This document shows, one piece after another, positions 14,701-30,400 of a stretch of 64,000 bases of DNA. The position numbers and the translations under genes were made by a program. The notes beneath the pieces are model-generated. The model worked only from the letters and a program-made list of their open reading frames with translations, was not told the origin of the DNA and did not search any database. Every line of letters begins with the position of its first letter. The stretch's first letter is position 1. This DNA is from Tetranychus cinnabarinus (taxonomy: Eukaryota; Arthropoda; Arachnida; Trombidiformes; Tetranychidae): NCBI GenBank assembly GCA_022266195.1, contig WHVY01000001.1, forward strand, positions 3,596,001 to 3,660,000, written 5' to 3'.

Positions 14701-17700
14701 AAGGTAAAGGTTGAAGGTTGAAAGCCTTGAAATGTTGTGTGAGGGCCAAAAGGGAAACATTTTGCTTGTTTCTCATCTTGTTTCAATGTGAAAACGCGAA
14801 AAAGGTTTACTTTCAAATTACAGGTTACATTGAGTTTGTAAATGAAGTTTTTTCTTCTCTCTTTTTCTCTTACTTTCCTCTTCCAACAACAAGTGAAAAA
14901 CGTTAGTTGATGAGCATTTGAATGGGAGGTAAGAGGGAGGATGAAGTACATGATAATGATGAATAACCAACTTATTGGTTATTTAGTCAATCTTAACCAG
15001 CATTTAATTTAAACAGACGTTATCATCGTGATTTGAGCAATTTAAACATACAATCACTGAAAGCTGACAGTCTATGGGAATTTAACTATTTAACCTTATT
15101 ATGATCAGTTTGCAAATGATTTAATTATACGGGTTTATTATTGATTGTTGATTTCCTATCCGGGTATTTATTGTTAATTTCAATCAACATCATCCATTGA
15201 ATATTCTGTATAATTGTATTTACAATTGCAAATGTAACTGTCCAAAACACAACAACAAAACCATTACCTTTTTTTGCCCGTTTCAAGCGCAACCATTAGT
15301 ATTGATATTTATTTTAATTTTATGTGTGACAATTTAAAGATGTTGCTATTGAATAGTAAATCAATATTAATTCATATTAATGAAAGATTAACATTTGTAT
15401 TGCTCTGATTTACAGTTGTTAAACAGTTTGACCTTATTGAACAAGTTAACAGGTTAACTGTGAATTTGGATGTGAAAAGTCAGCCTAAAGGCCTTTCAGT
15501 TGATCATTCATGTTGAATGGAGCAATTAAATTGTTCATCTTACATTGATTATCAGTTATTAAACAATGTAATGGTTGAGCTAAAAAGATTGAATGTTAAT
15601 AGCAATTAAAATTGAGAATAAAGTGAAACAATGAACAAAAAAAACGGCAAAATTAAAGTCAAACATACATTGAAACATTGAAAAGCATATTGTTTGGTTA
15701 AACAGTTTTTAATGTAAATGTTTAGTTGGTTAATTAATTGGCCAGTTGAGGTCAACAATTTAATTACAGTATATTGTTATCATTAGATTGTCTGTTAACC
15801 CAATTGATAAACATGAAGCAATACAGTCAGTTTTTGCATGTAACTCACAAAAGTCCATAAATAAACTGTTTTCATGTCAACAATTTAATCCTTAATGATT
15901 ATCAACAATCTAATTATCCTTTCACTTTCACCGTCATCAAGTTAATCATGGAAATTCATCAGGAAAATTATGGTCAACATCATGATATAATCAACAGGTT
16001 GATTCTCATTGAGTGAAACAATTTTCATTCATCTTATTTTTGTTTCATTTTTTTGTCAGTTAACCATTTATCCTTACACTTTTGATTGCTCACAATTGCG
16101 GTTCATTCAATTAATTAACCAGGCAATCTTCAATTTTCAGACTCTCTTTTAATGACAATCCTGATGATGGTTAGTTAACATGCAAACTTTCATTTGATTA
16201 GTAATTCATTTTATTTTTTTTTTCATTTCATTTCATTAAAGTCATAATTTACGGCAAATAAGCAACCACAACGAAAAATGTTGACAACAGCAACAATCAT
16301 CAACTTAATTTGATATTTACAATTACTTTTAAATTAACTAATATATATCAAGTTAATTAGTTAGTTAATCAACAAGTAAAACAGAGGAAAGTATAAAAAA
16401 AATAAAATAAATGGTGACATCTTAATAACATTGTAAGGCTATTTATGTGCAATTTATTCAGACTGTTACAACTGTTCACAATTTCAAGCTGTGAAATACT
16501 AATCAAGGTTTTTTTCATTAAAATGCAGCAAAATCAAGTATTTAACTCACAATAATCAATTTATGTTAACAATTAACCAACAAAATTTATTTATCTCTTA
16601 AAAATGGCGCTTCAACTGACGGCGGTAATTGCCATAGTGATTATTGCTGCCTTCAATTTGTAAGAGATGATTTTTTCCGTTTAATTTGGTTCAAATTTTC
16701 ATTTTTTTTAATTTTCTCTGTACAATTGTAATGGTTTTGGTGACATTTTGTTTTGGACAGTTTATCAGTTAACTTATCATTGACTTACAATTAAATTTAT
16801 AGCTAAATCAAGTTGACTTAATCAGTGCTTCTTCAATCTTTTTTCTCAATCAACATCTTGGCAACTCTGTTGCAGCAACAAACATTGACTATTGGCCTTC
16901 CCAGTTTCCTAACAACATCAACAATCTCTTTTGACAGGTTTTATCAAAACCACAATTCCTCTTACTCAGGATCATCATCATCGTCATTCTCATCCTCATC
17001 TTCATCATCTTTATCATCAACATCTTCTCATTCTTCTCCCTCTCATTCTCATTCTCCTTCTTCTTCCTTTCTATCTCATCACACATTAATTCATTGACTT
17101 GAAAAACACTTAGACTCTTTGGTTAATATTTTTTACCTTAAAGAGAGTAGAGAAAGAGCCAATCCCTTCTACCTGAAGAAAGCTGTCTTTTATCTTCCTC
17201 CTTCTTCGCCTTTTTATCTCGCATTTTTTTCAAATTCTTACATCGGATAAATTAACTTATTTTTCTTCTTCTTCATTACCTTCTTTACCATTATTCAGGT
17301 GTATTCATGGGACAATTGTACTTCCAAACAAATACTGTCGACATTCTCGGACCTGTTATAAAATCAAATAATGGAAACAAGATATTATGTTTAAAGGGTT
17401 TTCACTTGTTCCAATCCATCTTAAGGAGTGCCTTTGATCAATTGACAAACATAATTTCACTCAATAATTATTTGTTATGTTTCAGTGAAATAAGTTGTAT
17501 AATTGGAGATACAATTATCTGATTGCTCATTTAAATGAAGACGGAAGACAAAGTGTCCATCAAATTGCTAATAAGATTGAACACTTTTGATATATTTTCA
17601 TCGATTTAGTTTAAAATTTTGAGTTTACTTTAAACACAATCAATATTGTGAAAACATTTGTTGATCATCTTGAATCATTTTGTTCTCATTGACTAACTGA

Positions 17701-20059
17701 TTCTTCCTGTATTGTTAACTGAAACTTATGATGAATGTTGACCATTCGAGAGGCTAGGCGATCATTAACTGAAGCTCAAAACAATCAAGATCACTTTCAA
17801 GATTCAGGTTAACAAACAAATGATTAGTTAACTCAACTGATATCATCACCATTATGAGTAAAAATATAAAAATAATGAGAGAATACAAAATTGTTGATAA
17901 AAATATATCAAAAGTGGTAAAATGAACTCTCGTTATTGGTCAATTTGTAAGGTTTGCAAATGAAAACCAAAAGTCAATCAAAGTATCCAGTTAAAGATGG
18001 TTCCTTTCAACGCAACTCAACTCACATGTTTCCACCTTCTTCAATGATTGCTTGATTGTTGGTTGGATGTTAACTCTTGTATAGCTGCAAGGCTCATTAA
18101 GCTCAAGCTCAAGACAACACTAATTGTTGGGTCCAACAGTAGGCTGACCCAGATTCAAGTTTAACCTGTAATTGTTGATGAAGCAAAACAAAAAGCCAAA
18201 GAAACATGTTTTTCTGGACTAAAAACAATACTTAAATGATAAATTGTTACAACCAAAAAGTAACAAATAGTTCCGTTTACAAGTGGAAGATACAAAAACA
18301 ATCAACAATCAACAATAATAATGATGATAATAGCAAACACCCCAAGCTATTAATATATGTTATTACAAATTGTACGAGAAAAAAATGGCAAAGGTACATC
18401 AAAATGTTGGTTAAGGCGAAAGTAAAAAGATAATTGAAGGATTCCCGAACAGTTCATACTAATTGTTTACCAGTTATTGGCTTTAAAAGGTTAATTGTTT
18501 TGTTGAATGGTTAAACAATCGCCTACAATTGGTAAAATTACCAATTAATCAGTTTGTGATAATTAAACTGATTGATTAGCAGTTACGATAAATGGTTCAT
18601 TACATTTCCAACACACAATGAAAATGGTAACAAGCCAAATGGCGGAAAATATGAAATATTGACAAATTTGGAAACAACATTTTGCTCTTGATTTGATATA
18701 ATTTAAATAAATAGATTAGTTGATATTTTGCTTACAGCTATTAATGTGTTTATCTTGATATTAAATCAAGGTTAGTCAAGATGATCGTAATGGTAAAATG
18801 ATGATTAAAATGATGATGATGAAGATGATAGTTTTTTAACCATGGAAAGCATATAATTTCAATGTAAGAATGCATTACAACAAAGTTGTATTTAACAGCC
18901 GCAAGGTAACATGATAGATGTAAGGAGTGGTTTTAACAATCAAAATGAAAATGAAAGAAACTAATTATTTAACTAACGCTTTGTTAATTCAATTGCAATC
19001 ATTATTTACTATCATATTTTAATATAACATAGAGTTCACTAAATGTAATAAATATAATTGTATATTAATAATGGTTAAACATTGAATCCATAGATATTTG
19101 GATTTAGCCGAGAGCTTTTTTTTAAGATCATTTTGATCAGCTTCACTTTTTTTCATTTCTGTTTTATTTTCCTTCTCGCCATTCAATCCATTATTTTGAA
19201 TCATTAAATGAATTATCAGAATCAAAGTTAAATGTCATAATCAAGCTTATTAGCTAAAATTGTAGCAATCATTTGTGATTATCAACAATAAATTGTTTCA
19301 TCTTAAATTGATTGTAAATTGATGTTTAATCAGCTTCAACATTAATCATGATTACTTTGAGGAATCGGAAAAAAAAGTTAACTCAAATCAATTTAACCAG
19401 ATTTTTTGTTCACTCGTAATTGTAACACTTTAAAATGATTGTTAATGGTTAATAGCGTAAAGGATTAAATTGCTAAAAGCTGTTTCATTTGACTGGATTA
19501 AAAAGCTGTAAATTATTAAATTGTAACAATATGTTGATTTGAGATTCATTTTGTAACTATTATTTGGTTAGAGAAAGTATTTTGATGAATGGAAACTTGA
19601 ATTGTCCAGAGTCTCTTTACCCAAGTTTTTATTTATGATTACGGGTTAGCAGTGATTATTAAACAGTAATCGTTACAATTGAATTGATGAAAATAATCAT
19701 TTTTGATTTACTAATAGTTCATTTGAACCCATTTTTACCTAAATTGTCAATAAAGTTTATCCTTAAACTTGAATCGTCAGTTGAAGAGATGAAAGGAAAG
19801 TTGAGAAAAAGGTTTCCAATGATAACTCTATTTGTCTTTAATTAACCATGATTATTGTTATTTATGACCAATTTAACTGATAACTTATCTTATGGTGAAG
19901 CAAGTCAAAAGGTATTCAAAGCTGAAACTAAATTATTTACTCACAATTTAGTTTCAATTCCGTTTTTGGACTCAACCATAAGCTTGATAAAAGCCAAGCT
20001 TGTCAACATAAATTTGTTTTAACAATCAAGGTTAATTTCTTTGTATCGTTGTATGTTAT

Positions 20060-20091
20060 AAATATATATATAGAGAGAGAGATAACTTAAA
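20060..20091. repeat. AT then GA dinucleotide repeat
   Basis: An (AT)n run passes directly into a short (AG)n run. Confidence 0.7.
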
Positions 20092-21410
20092 GGTGAAAAT
20101 AACAAGTTAAATGGTTCCAGGTAATTTTAAAATCTTCAATCAAACAGACACAGGTAAGGTTAAGTAAGAAGAACCTTGAAGAGAGAAAAGAAAACAAGGC
20201 AAAAATAAAAGTAGACAATATGTTGATTATGGACAAGAGAATGACCAGAAATGGTTGACCTAAAAAGTCAATGTTAATTGTGACCATTGTGTCTTTATTA
20301 CGTTACATTCAAGTGTAATTTGATGATAAAAGTGATACCAATTGTTTGTGTTAAACTGTTAACATCAAGTTGATCCATAAAATTGTTTAACAGTCCGCTT
20401 TCATTGTCAATTGGCATTTCATTTGATAAATGACGGAAAAAAGGAATTCCTTTAAATTGATACATTTCATGAAAAATACGACAATGGCCTGAACAAATTG
20501 AACTGCTTCATTGGATTCAATTGGGAAGCTGAACAGATGAAGTTGACTTTAATCATTTGGCCATCTTATTTCATATCGACTTTTATTGTAATCTAACGAT
20601 AGTCACTGAGCAATTGATATTTCATGGCAAACGTGCTTCTCTGTGATTCATTGATTTTCATTTTATCATCAAAGAGATACATTAACATTATCGTTTCATT
20701 TCAATGAACATTATCTCCAATCATAATTGAAGATGAAGCTATCAGAATGGTTAATATGAATGTTGAAATTATTGAGACTCTCATCGAGAACTGTCTGTTT
20801 CATTGAATATCGTGAATAAAGGTTGACTTTAGTCTGAAATGTTGTTTATCTCTGTGATGAGTGAATCTCAGCTGATATTGGCTTTGGTTTATTGTTTGAG
20901 TCAATTTAGTTTAAAGTTGTAATTTGATTGACCACAATTTGAAAGGGATTTGGTTAAACTGTGAAACTGTGAGAAAGTTAAGTTTATTGTGAAACGGAAA
21001 TATGATTGACTTTAAGGGTAAAACGGAAAAAGGTAAGATAATGGTTTTGATGAAAGGGAAAAGAGGAAATGATGGGTTACATGATGATGATGACCTCAAC
21101 TTGAGGGTGGACTATGGTTTTATAATAACATCTTCTTGTCCATAACAAGGATTCCGTATATCCTCTGACCTTATGTCATCTTCAACCATCTCCTAAGTTT
21201 CCGTATCTTTCCCTTATCCTCCATTTACCAACAAAATCAACAGCAAACCTCACATCTTCTGGTCTACCCTTAACACCAAACTAATTTCAACCTTTCTCAT
21301 CTTTCCTCTAAATTGTGGCCAAAGGCTAAATCAATTAATATTATTGTACATCTTTGATACTCTTTGACAAACTTATTAACCCAATTCTGGACGACTGTTA
21401 TATCAACTTG

Positions 21411-21432
21411 AGAAGAAGAAGAAGAAGAAGAG
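21411..21432. repeat. AAG microsatellite
   Basis: Seven tandem AGA/AAG triplets inside a purine-rich stretch. Confidence 0.85.
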
Positions 21433-24400
21433 AAAAGGATTGGAAGAGAAAAATGAATTTCTAAATAAGCAAACACTCGATTCAGTCTGATATAACCAAT
21501 TCAAAGCGAAGGTCAATTTATGGCCATTGTTTGACTAACCTTATTTAATGGTTTAACCATCAAAACCTATTAAAACCTATTATTAGACTGTTTGGGAAAA
21601 GTGCAAGTCTTGGTTTGTCCGCGAGTTGATCCTGATCAGGTTAAGGTGAACAACGTTTAAAGATAATCAAGTCACGTTGATTGTGGTTAAGAAACCAAAG
21701 GAAACTTTAAATTATCTCATTTAAATTAATAAGATAGGCCAGTTATAGAGGTTAGATTTCCGTTTCGTGATTAACTAATTTGCTTTGGTTTGCTTTCACT
21801 GTCCAAGGACAATTGTATAACAATAAGGTCCACACAATGAGAATTGACCGGAAGTTTAACTGATGAGGATCAAACAATGAATGATGAAGGAACACTTTAT
21901 TGTCTCCTTTAACTTAATCAACCTTTTTTGTTAATCACGTTTTATTCATTCAATCATTCAAACAAAACATCATTTTGAGTGAACATTTTTCTTCCCTTCT
22001 TTTCATTTACTTTTCATACAAACATCTCAATTCAGTCTAATTTTGGTCCTTTTTTAGAGCTAAATTGTGATTAAAGCTCGTGACATTTTACCCATTAACT
22101 AATCATGGTTTACTAATGTCATTTAATGGTCATTTAATATTGTTTGATTCCCTGTTTAACCATTGTTATTATTCATTGTTTTTAGTATTGTTGATGTTTC
22201 TTTCTTGCTATTGTTGATTCCAGTTGTCTATTGGATTAGCATTTATTATCCATTATTAAGATTATCAATTTATTGGTGAAACTGTTTTCAGGTAAATATT
22301 GCTGGGAAATTGGATAGTTTTGTGATTTAATGCAATATTGGCCAGTCAGAGTTGATTCATCTTTTGGTTATTGTTATCGATTGTGAGAAATGTTGATTCA
22401 ATGAAATTGAGATGAGTATAAATCATAACATTGGTCAATATGGAGTGACCTTATTTTTTGCCTTCATGTTGTCAGATAAATTATAACCAGTAACAACAAA
22501 AGGGGTTTGGACAATTGTAGGAGTGAGTGACAATTTAGTTTAAATTGTAAATTTAAACGGAACATGTTTTTATCACTCCTAACACATTTACTTGTATGAT
22601 TTATGTGTGTAAACCCAAGCTCAAGTCAATGAATTAATCTTGAACAATTATTATCTCAAGCTATGAATAATAAAGCCTTTAGCACCCAAAGGGCAGTTTT
22701 TTTTGATATCCAAAATTTTGTGGGCGACTTTAAATTGAAATGAATTATTACTTACACCGAGAAAGAGAAAGGTTTATTGATTAAAAGAGATGATGAAGAA
22801 GACAAAACATGAACGGTGAAAGGTTGGTAGCTTGTTAGAGATGAAAAGGTAAGACGATGAAAAGATGAGATGAAAAGGTAAAAGGAAAGGGTAGAAGAAG
22901 ACAGTAAAAGTAGTTTATGATGAGAGAGGAAGAGAGGAAGAAGGTGGATGATGAAGAATGTGACAGACAAAAAGGCAGACAGTAAAGAGAGAGAGAAGAT
23001 AGCAATTTAAGTTTACCTGGTGCGAGGTTAGTGTTTAATTGCAATGTAAGCTAAGGTTAAGCCCAGTTAATTCCATTGATCGTGGGTGTTTAACAATCCC
23101 TGAGGCTCTTTTTTTCAAGGTAAAGATGAAGATGAGCGAGATGATGAAGAAGATGGAGAAAGGAGAAAAAGTTAAATTGTTTTCTCTTGTTCCTTGCGGG
23201 TTATCAATGGCTATTGGTCACTTTGACGCTAATTCAATTCATTTGATTCTGCAACAATAAATTAACCAGCCATTAAGTGATAGGCCATTTAAGTTAAATG
23301 ATCATCTCTCTTTATCTTCCAGCTTTTTGTCTTTTTCATCTTCTTCTTCTTCTGGCCATCATTTGGCATCTTTTAGCTCAACATTTGGATTGAAATCAGA
23401 ATGAAATGTTAACCCTTTTCCTTCAATGTTCAACATTATACAAAATGCACTTTTGTTTACTCAGTATCTTTTTTCCTACTCGACCCTAGCTTTGACCTGA
23501 CTAGGGTCATTTGGATTCACATATTTTGTCAATAAAATGGTTATAAAGAGTGACAAAAGGTTACATTGAAAAACAATGTCAGTGTTAGGAGACGGAGAAA
23601 TGGCATCTTAGATGTTGGTTAATGTTAAAGAGTACTAAATGGCTATTCATTGTCCATTATTTGAAATTTGTTACTATTACTATTATCACTATCATTTATA
23701 TTAGGCTTGTGATTGATTTGGACAGTAATGAAAATGGTTTATCCGCTTAAATATTGTAATAAGTTAACTGTGTTTGCCAATGTTTGCATATATTTTTGAA
23801 AGACTTTTTTCTCTGGTCAATTTTGTTGAAATTAAATTCCAATTTTTTTCTTCTTCTTCTTTGCCTCCTTTTTACTCTTTAAACAACATAAGATGAAACT
23901 TACAGGTAAGATAATCCTCAAATACAAAGTAAAAATGGAAAGGTAAATTGTTTGGTTTCTCTGTGTTTACATATCATTCTGTATGCAATCCGTTTGTAAG
24001 ATTATTTCCTAAGATTTGTTTTCATCATCAACATCATCATTTTGCCCAAAAAAAAGGATTATCCTTTCACTGTTTACTTTATCCTTTTGTTGGTTCACCT
24101 TTTTTTACGAGTTATATTATCAAAATATTATTACAAATAGTTGGTGTTGGTGCTGTTTTTTGTTGTTGTTGTTGCTGGTCATTTGTTGAGCTCATTTTGA
24201 GGATTTGAATTTTGATTATCATCTTTAGCTTATATTTTGGCAGTTCCTTTGGCTATTCAGGTCAAGCAATCAATTGATTATATTGACCAATGTTCATCAG
24301 GATCAATGTTGACATCTTGAAAGGGATAAAAAATGAATGAAATATCATTGGATTTACCTGAGAAGATTAAAGGTTGATTTGTGATTTAGGCTTAAGAGAG

Positions 24401-27400
24401 AAAGAAAATGAAAGAGAAGAAACAGATTAAACAATGATAATAGTGAATAATACAATTAAATGTTATGCTTGTCGAAAATTCTTTAGATTACAATTTGATC
24501 AACACGATTAACTTTATCGATTCATCTCATTCTTCGTCTTAAATACATTATATGTTATTAATAATGTTATAGTAGTTTAAGATGACCCATTTTGATACTA
24601 ATTCATGTTAGTATCTTAGTTGCATGCGATGTTGTTACTAATATCAACTTATCTGGTCAACAAGCATTTCAAATTAATTGTATTCAGATATCTTCTTGAT
24701 ATACATTGATCATTGAACACTGTGATTTAAACTTTAATCACATTTAACATCTATATTGGATTATAAAATCAAATAAAAAGGGGTAATGTTGAAGATTAAT
24801 GAACTAATCTTTGGAAAGTTGATCTCTTGCAATCCGATTAATCGTCCAGAAATCGGTATCGAAAGCACAATTGAGTCAATTTGGATTTCCTTGATTTTGT
24901 GGTCTCAAAGGTTAATCCAATCTGGTCCACAATGGAAGCTTTGAATTTGATTAAATCGATTTATACTATTTCCATTGGCCTTTTAAGACTTCTTGGTTCA
25001 TCTACTTGTGTAATTGACTGGTTTATTTTGACAATAATTTATCAATCAAGTCGGTGAAATGATAATTGAATAAACATTTCCTGCAATCCAATGATGAAGA
25101 TGACGATGAGATTGATCAGCTTTTGTATCTAAGAAACGAAATGAAGAAAAAGGAAATATCAGTCATTGTCACTTAAAATATGTGTAGGAAAATTCATGTG
25201 ATTGATCAGATTCTCGGTTGATTGATCTGATTGAAGGTCCATATGCTATAAGAAAAAAAAAGAGAAACAGTTAGTTAAATTTCATTGTAAATATTATGGG
25301 TAAAATGATGTAAGCCACCTACCACAGAAGTCAAAAAAGTCATGTTACATTACATTAGATTGGTTAGTTGTGGGTAAAATTGTAGAAGAATAATCTTGTC
25401 AAATGTTGACACCAATTTGACAGGTTAAAGGTTAGATTGAATGGGTGTTGACAGGGATCCGTTACATTTCATTGAATCTTTGCGTTTACCAATGTTGGAT
25501 GTTTTCTATAAGATGTATTGGTGAACAATCTTGTTAACACAATTGCCTTTGAATCTTAAATCGTGTTAATGTTAACCTGAGGAAGAGAAGCAAAAATGTT
25601 ATTAACAAGCAACACCTTCACCTTCACACCAATGGTGAAGATGATTTGAAAAAAATGGTGGCGAAAAATGGCAAAGAATAGGAAGAAGAAACTGTATTTA
25701 CATTGATCAATCGTGAGGATCAATCACGGTTAACTTTTCACCTTCCAAGGTAATTCGATTGAATAAATTGACTTGAGGTTATAAAGGTTAAATGGTTCCT
25801 CGTGATCACAGGTATAAAAAAACAGAAACTGATTTAAAAAAGTTATAACCAACCGAATGTAGCTTCTTAAGTTTATCTTTTAATCAAAAGCGCACAGACA
25901 CTGCTAATACAAACCAAAACGGCTGAATGGCTGGCTTTTATACTTTCTATAACCATTCAAGATCGTTTGTCGGGTATTATACAAGTCATTATACATTTAG
26001 AGGCTGATAAAAATTCCTAAGTGTACAATTCACTCATTAAAATTCAATCATTGAATTTCATTCATTTTACCCTTTCGGCTCAAAAAGCTCTCGGCTATTT
26101 TATTAATTTGTCATGATAGTGTCAATGGGTGTTAATAGGTGTCACCATTTTAAATTTGAGATTCAAAAATACTGTTACTATCAATTGTTAAATATAGTTT
26201 GTTGCTTTGATTATCAGATTACAAGTTTATATTGTTATAAAATAAAAAGTGCAGTTTGACGACAAATTTAGCTTACAAGGTCACAAAAGGATCGACAAGA
26301 AAACAAGGAACAAGGAAGTAACTCGAATCGGGAAGGAATCAAGAGATGATTGGAAAGGATGTCCATAGGAGTGTTAAGATGAATGAGGGTGGTTTTGCTA
26401 TTCTCTCTTTTTTTGACAAAATGTCAACGGATCATCGATAAAATGGCCCTGGACCATGGACTAAATGAAGGAGCAAAGACGAGGTAAAGAAGAGACAGAA
26501 ATAGAGAGAGAAAAATATCAGTCACAGGTCATATAGAAACAGGTAGCCAACAACCTACGGGAGCTTCCATGAGAAATCAAATGCAAATTGGTAAAGCCAA
26601 AAAAGTATCAAACGCTGATTTACAATACGATCGTAGCAAATCGGTTTGAATATTTTTTTGTCTACTTTATTTTCCTGGTTATACTTGGTCTTGCTGTCCA
26701 CTTACTTTGACTTACATTGACCACTCTATTGAGATCAGGAAGAAAAGGGAAAAATAGAAGAGGAATCAGTTTCTCTCTTTTGGATCCAATTGATGGTTCC
26801 TCATCAGTTTTATTTAAAATAAGAAACTTTATCCGTGAAGGACAGAGAATACTTTTTTAGAGTTGAGGGTCAAGTGAGGTTCCTTATTTCCCTAGTCTCT
26901 TTTTATACAAATTTACAACAAAAAAAACAGCTTCTCAAGTCTTTCTAATATATACAGCAAAAAATTGGAGTTACATTTTGACCAATACCTGCCAATCATA
27001 AACAATTGTTACAATTTTATTCGTGTTCAACACATTTTTTTGGTTAAATTTCTCTCTCTATTTTTTTTGTTTGTCAAAAATCTCTTCCTGATTCCTTCTT
27101 ATCTTTTTAATACTTTACCTTTCTTCCTTTACAGGCATAACTCTCTCAAGATTTTTGGTCACTCTACATATGTCAATGTTGACGCGCGACGTTGACCACC
27201 GCAAGATATACATTTACAAATCAACAATATCAAATCAAACATATTGGTAAGCCTATTGTCTGCAATTTACCTTCAATTTGGCCGATTTATATAAAAGGAA
27301 AGGGCGGAAGATGTGAACCTTATTAACCCCTTGGATCAGATTTAGAGGTTATAATGTTTCCAAGCAAATGAAGATCAATTTTCAAAATTTATCCTACTTG

Positions 27401-30400
27401 ATTAATTAATGAACCATCACTTGATTTTAATGATCATTTTAGCTTAGACAAATTATATGTTCAGCCAATTGCTTCAGTTTCAGCGATAAAAAAATTACCA
27501 ATTTTTTATCATCCAACTTTCATTATTTTTAAACATTAGTCTAGTGTTTTAATTTTGTAAATAACATGGTTACCAAACTAGTTTCTGTCAGGCTTTCTTC
27601 ATTCATGAAAAAGCCACATATTTATAGTTAATAATGCAAACCTGTGAATAAGTTATCGATTGAGTTTAGACTAATTTTGAATCATGAATCAATTGACAGA
27701 GCTATTTGGTTTGAAATTTGAAGGAAAAATTCATAGTCAAAACCATTGAGGAGAGTTTATTTGATAAAAAAGGAGGAGGGTAAAGGGGAGTTCAGGTAAA
27801 TTTGGCCTTAAGCGGGTAAAGTCAATAAGAGAGTAGGACGATGATGATGGGCTGAACAATCTCTGAAGGTAGTTAGAATTTTCTTTCATTGATAAATTAG
27901 ATTACTATAGAGATGAGATTGAAATTAATAGATGAATGAAATAAAAATTGTTTAGAGATTGAATGTAAAGCTTTTGATAACTTGGCTTCAAGGCATTAAA
28001 TGTGTTACGTTTTTGTCTGATAAATTCATTGATTCAACTTCTGATTATTAAACATCTTTTTTTTCTTATTTTGCCTCTCATTTTCAGGTTGATTACAAAT
28101 TTGGAATTGAGTGAATTATTGATGCGATAAGGTTGAAGAATCAATTTCAATCAAAGGAAATGAAAACTTGGCCTCCTGTTCATTGACTTGATTAAACTCA
28201 ATTAATGGTTGAGACAGTCTCATCACGTCAAAAGTCAAGTTCAAGCCATTGGAAGAAAAAAGAATCGTTGTAACCCTTTTTCAATTTAATCAGCAATTCT
28301 GGTTAAGGACTCAACAAGAGATTGTTGAAAGATCTCATGATTGCTCAAACCTCATTGATTGAACCTCGCTCTTGATTAGCTGCTAATAGTTTTACAAGAC
28401 TTTCATATGATTATATTTTTTAGTTTTACATCGAAATGAATTGAAGGATTTAAATTCACATTTTTTCAGTTTAATTTAACTGCTATTTAGTGTGAATAAT
28501 CTTGAATTTTTAGAGTGTGGTCAACTAATTGAACTTTAAAATTATCAGTGATCAAAATATATTAAGTTTAACTGATTATTTGAAACTTTCCCGATTGCTT
28601 TGGCAAATAACAAGATTAAATGATCAATTGGAGTCGATTTTGATTTACATAAACTCAAGTAACATTGCAAAGCTGTTTAAGTTGCATTTAGATTTTTTCG
28701 ATGAGCTAGTGCCATCTATTGTTTCCGAAATGAACTACTCTATCATTAAATGGTCAATTCATTCAATTCAATTTATTAATATTGATAATAGAGTGGTCTT
28801 GGTTAGTCATCAAATTGTTTATTATTAATTTAGCCATTGAAAAACTGGTTCTCTAGAAATCTTAATAGCTTGTTAAACTATTAATCGAGCAGCATAATCT
28901 CATACTCTTCCTCTAAATTTTCAAATATCATTGCAAACTGATTTTTACTTGATATTCAGGCCAAAACACGATTTAGCAAGGTTTTCCAATGTATGACTAC
29001 TTCATCATCATTCTTTTACGATACACATCTCATATAATCATTCATATTTGCTTTTACACCGTTTATGCAAATTTCCATTATGTTTTATCATCTTTCTCAT
29101 GTCCATTTTCATCATATCCGCCGCCTCAATTTTCAATCAATTCTAGCCAAACTTGTTGGTCTTGTAAGATTAATTTACTTTATTTAACTAGTTATACACT
29201 ACTTTGAAGCAATATATCAATTTGTCATATTTATTTCACCCGAAGAATCGCCTCATCATGTTGAATCATACGACTTTGAAAAAAGAGGCTAACTTTGTAA
29301 GATATTGAAAGGTGCAAATTCATTAACAGTTTTTATGAAGGATGGTGTATATTTTGTCTAAGATGCTCCAAGGAGCTTGTATCCATTTTTTTGTAATCAT
29401 CTGACTTAAATTATTGACCGAAATGTTCAAAATTCCAGCAATTAATGTGTTATAATGGTGCATTGCCAATCAGTCGATTTCTTTCAGACACTCGAATCTT
29501 TAAAAGGTCTCGGATCTTAAAAGGTAGATCTCGTTTAATACTCGATCTTTTTTCTAGTCTCACGTTGTATCTTTGCATTATCAAACTGATAATACATTCA
29601 ACTAAACCAAATTAGCCTACCAAAATGAATTCACATAAATAAAAAACGCATAATTAATGAGTTTGGTTTGATCTCTTCATTCCAGGATTCACTGATTCAC
29701 CATGATATTCGCTAATTTTTGCTTTACCTAGAAAATAGAAACTTAAGGTGATAGATGTAGATGACAATTTATGATTATGAAATTTTGATTAGCACAGATG
29801 CAGCAATGGTAATGTTTAATCACGTTTAAGATCACAATATCATACGGGTAGATCTATCTGGAAAGGCTGTTAAGTTGATAGTCAAGAAAAAAAGATTCTT
29901 GGCAATGAGAGTTGATGGTGCTGTGATTTATGCCATTTGCAGAAAAAATTACTTGAATAACACTTTGCTGACGGCATTATAAATCAGAATTAAATAATCG
30001 CAGCTAAATTGCAGAAAAAAACACTTTCTTTTTATTGTGTAATAATCATTCAAGACTTGATTTTATCAATGCTTAAATATTAAGACAGAAAGGCTTTATC
30101 AGCTGTTTTTTAGGTTAAAACTCACAGTGATTTTTTTCCTTGCCTTAGTCTTATTTTTTCAAACCAATTCAATGTAATTACAATTTGTGTATAAACCTTT
30201 TCCCCAATATTAGTAATGTTATTTTATTTTTGTAATTAATGTGATGATCTTGAATTAATTTATTGTTTATGTTCAAAACAATCATTAGTTTTATAATTTA
30301 CTGTACTAATCGATTTGTGATATTGATATTATAACCAAACATCTTTTTTTACTCTTGTGTTTATGTTTGTGCCCGGGCTGCAACATTATATCAACTTAAT

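Noticed and set aside
16825..17097. Ser-rich 90-codon open frame
   Set aside because: It starts with GTG, and the serine run is a translated pyrimidine/TCA microsatellite.
28529..28828. 99-codon open frame with coding-like composition in the gene desert
   Set aside because: It opens with TTG directly after a stop, lacks an ATG and a clear splice acceptor in frame, and has no recognisable family. It might be a decayed chemoreceptor exon, but I cannot support that.
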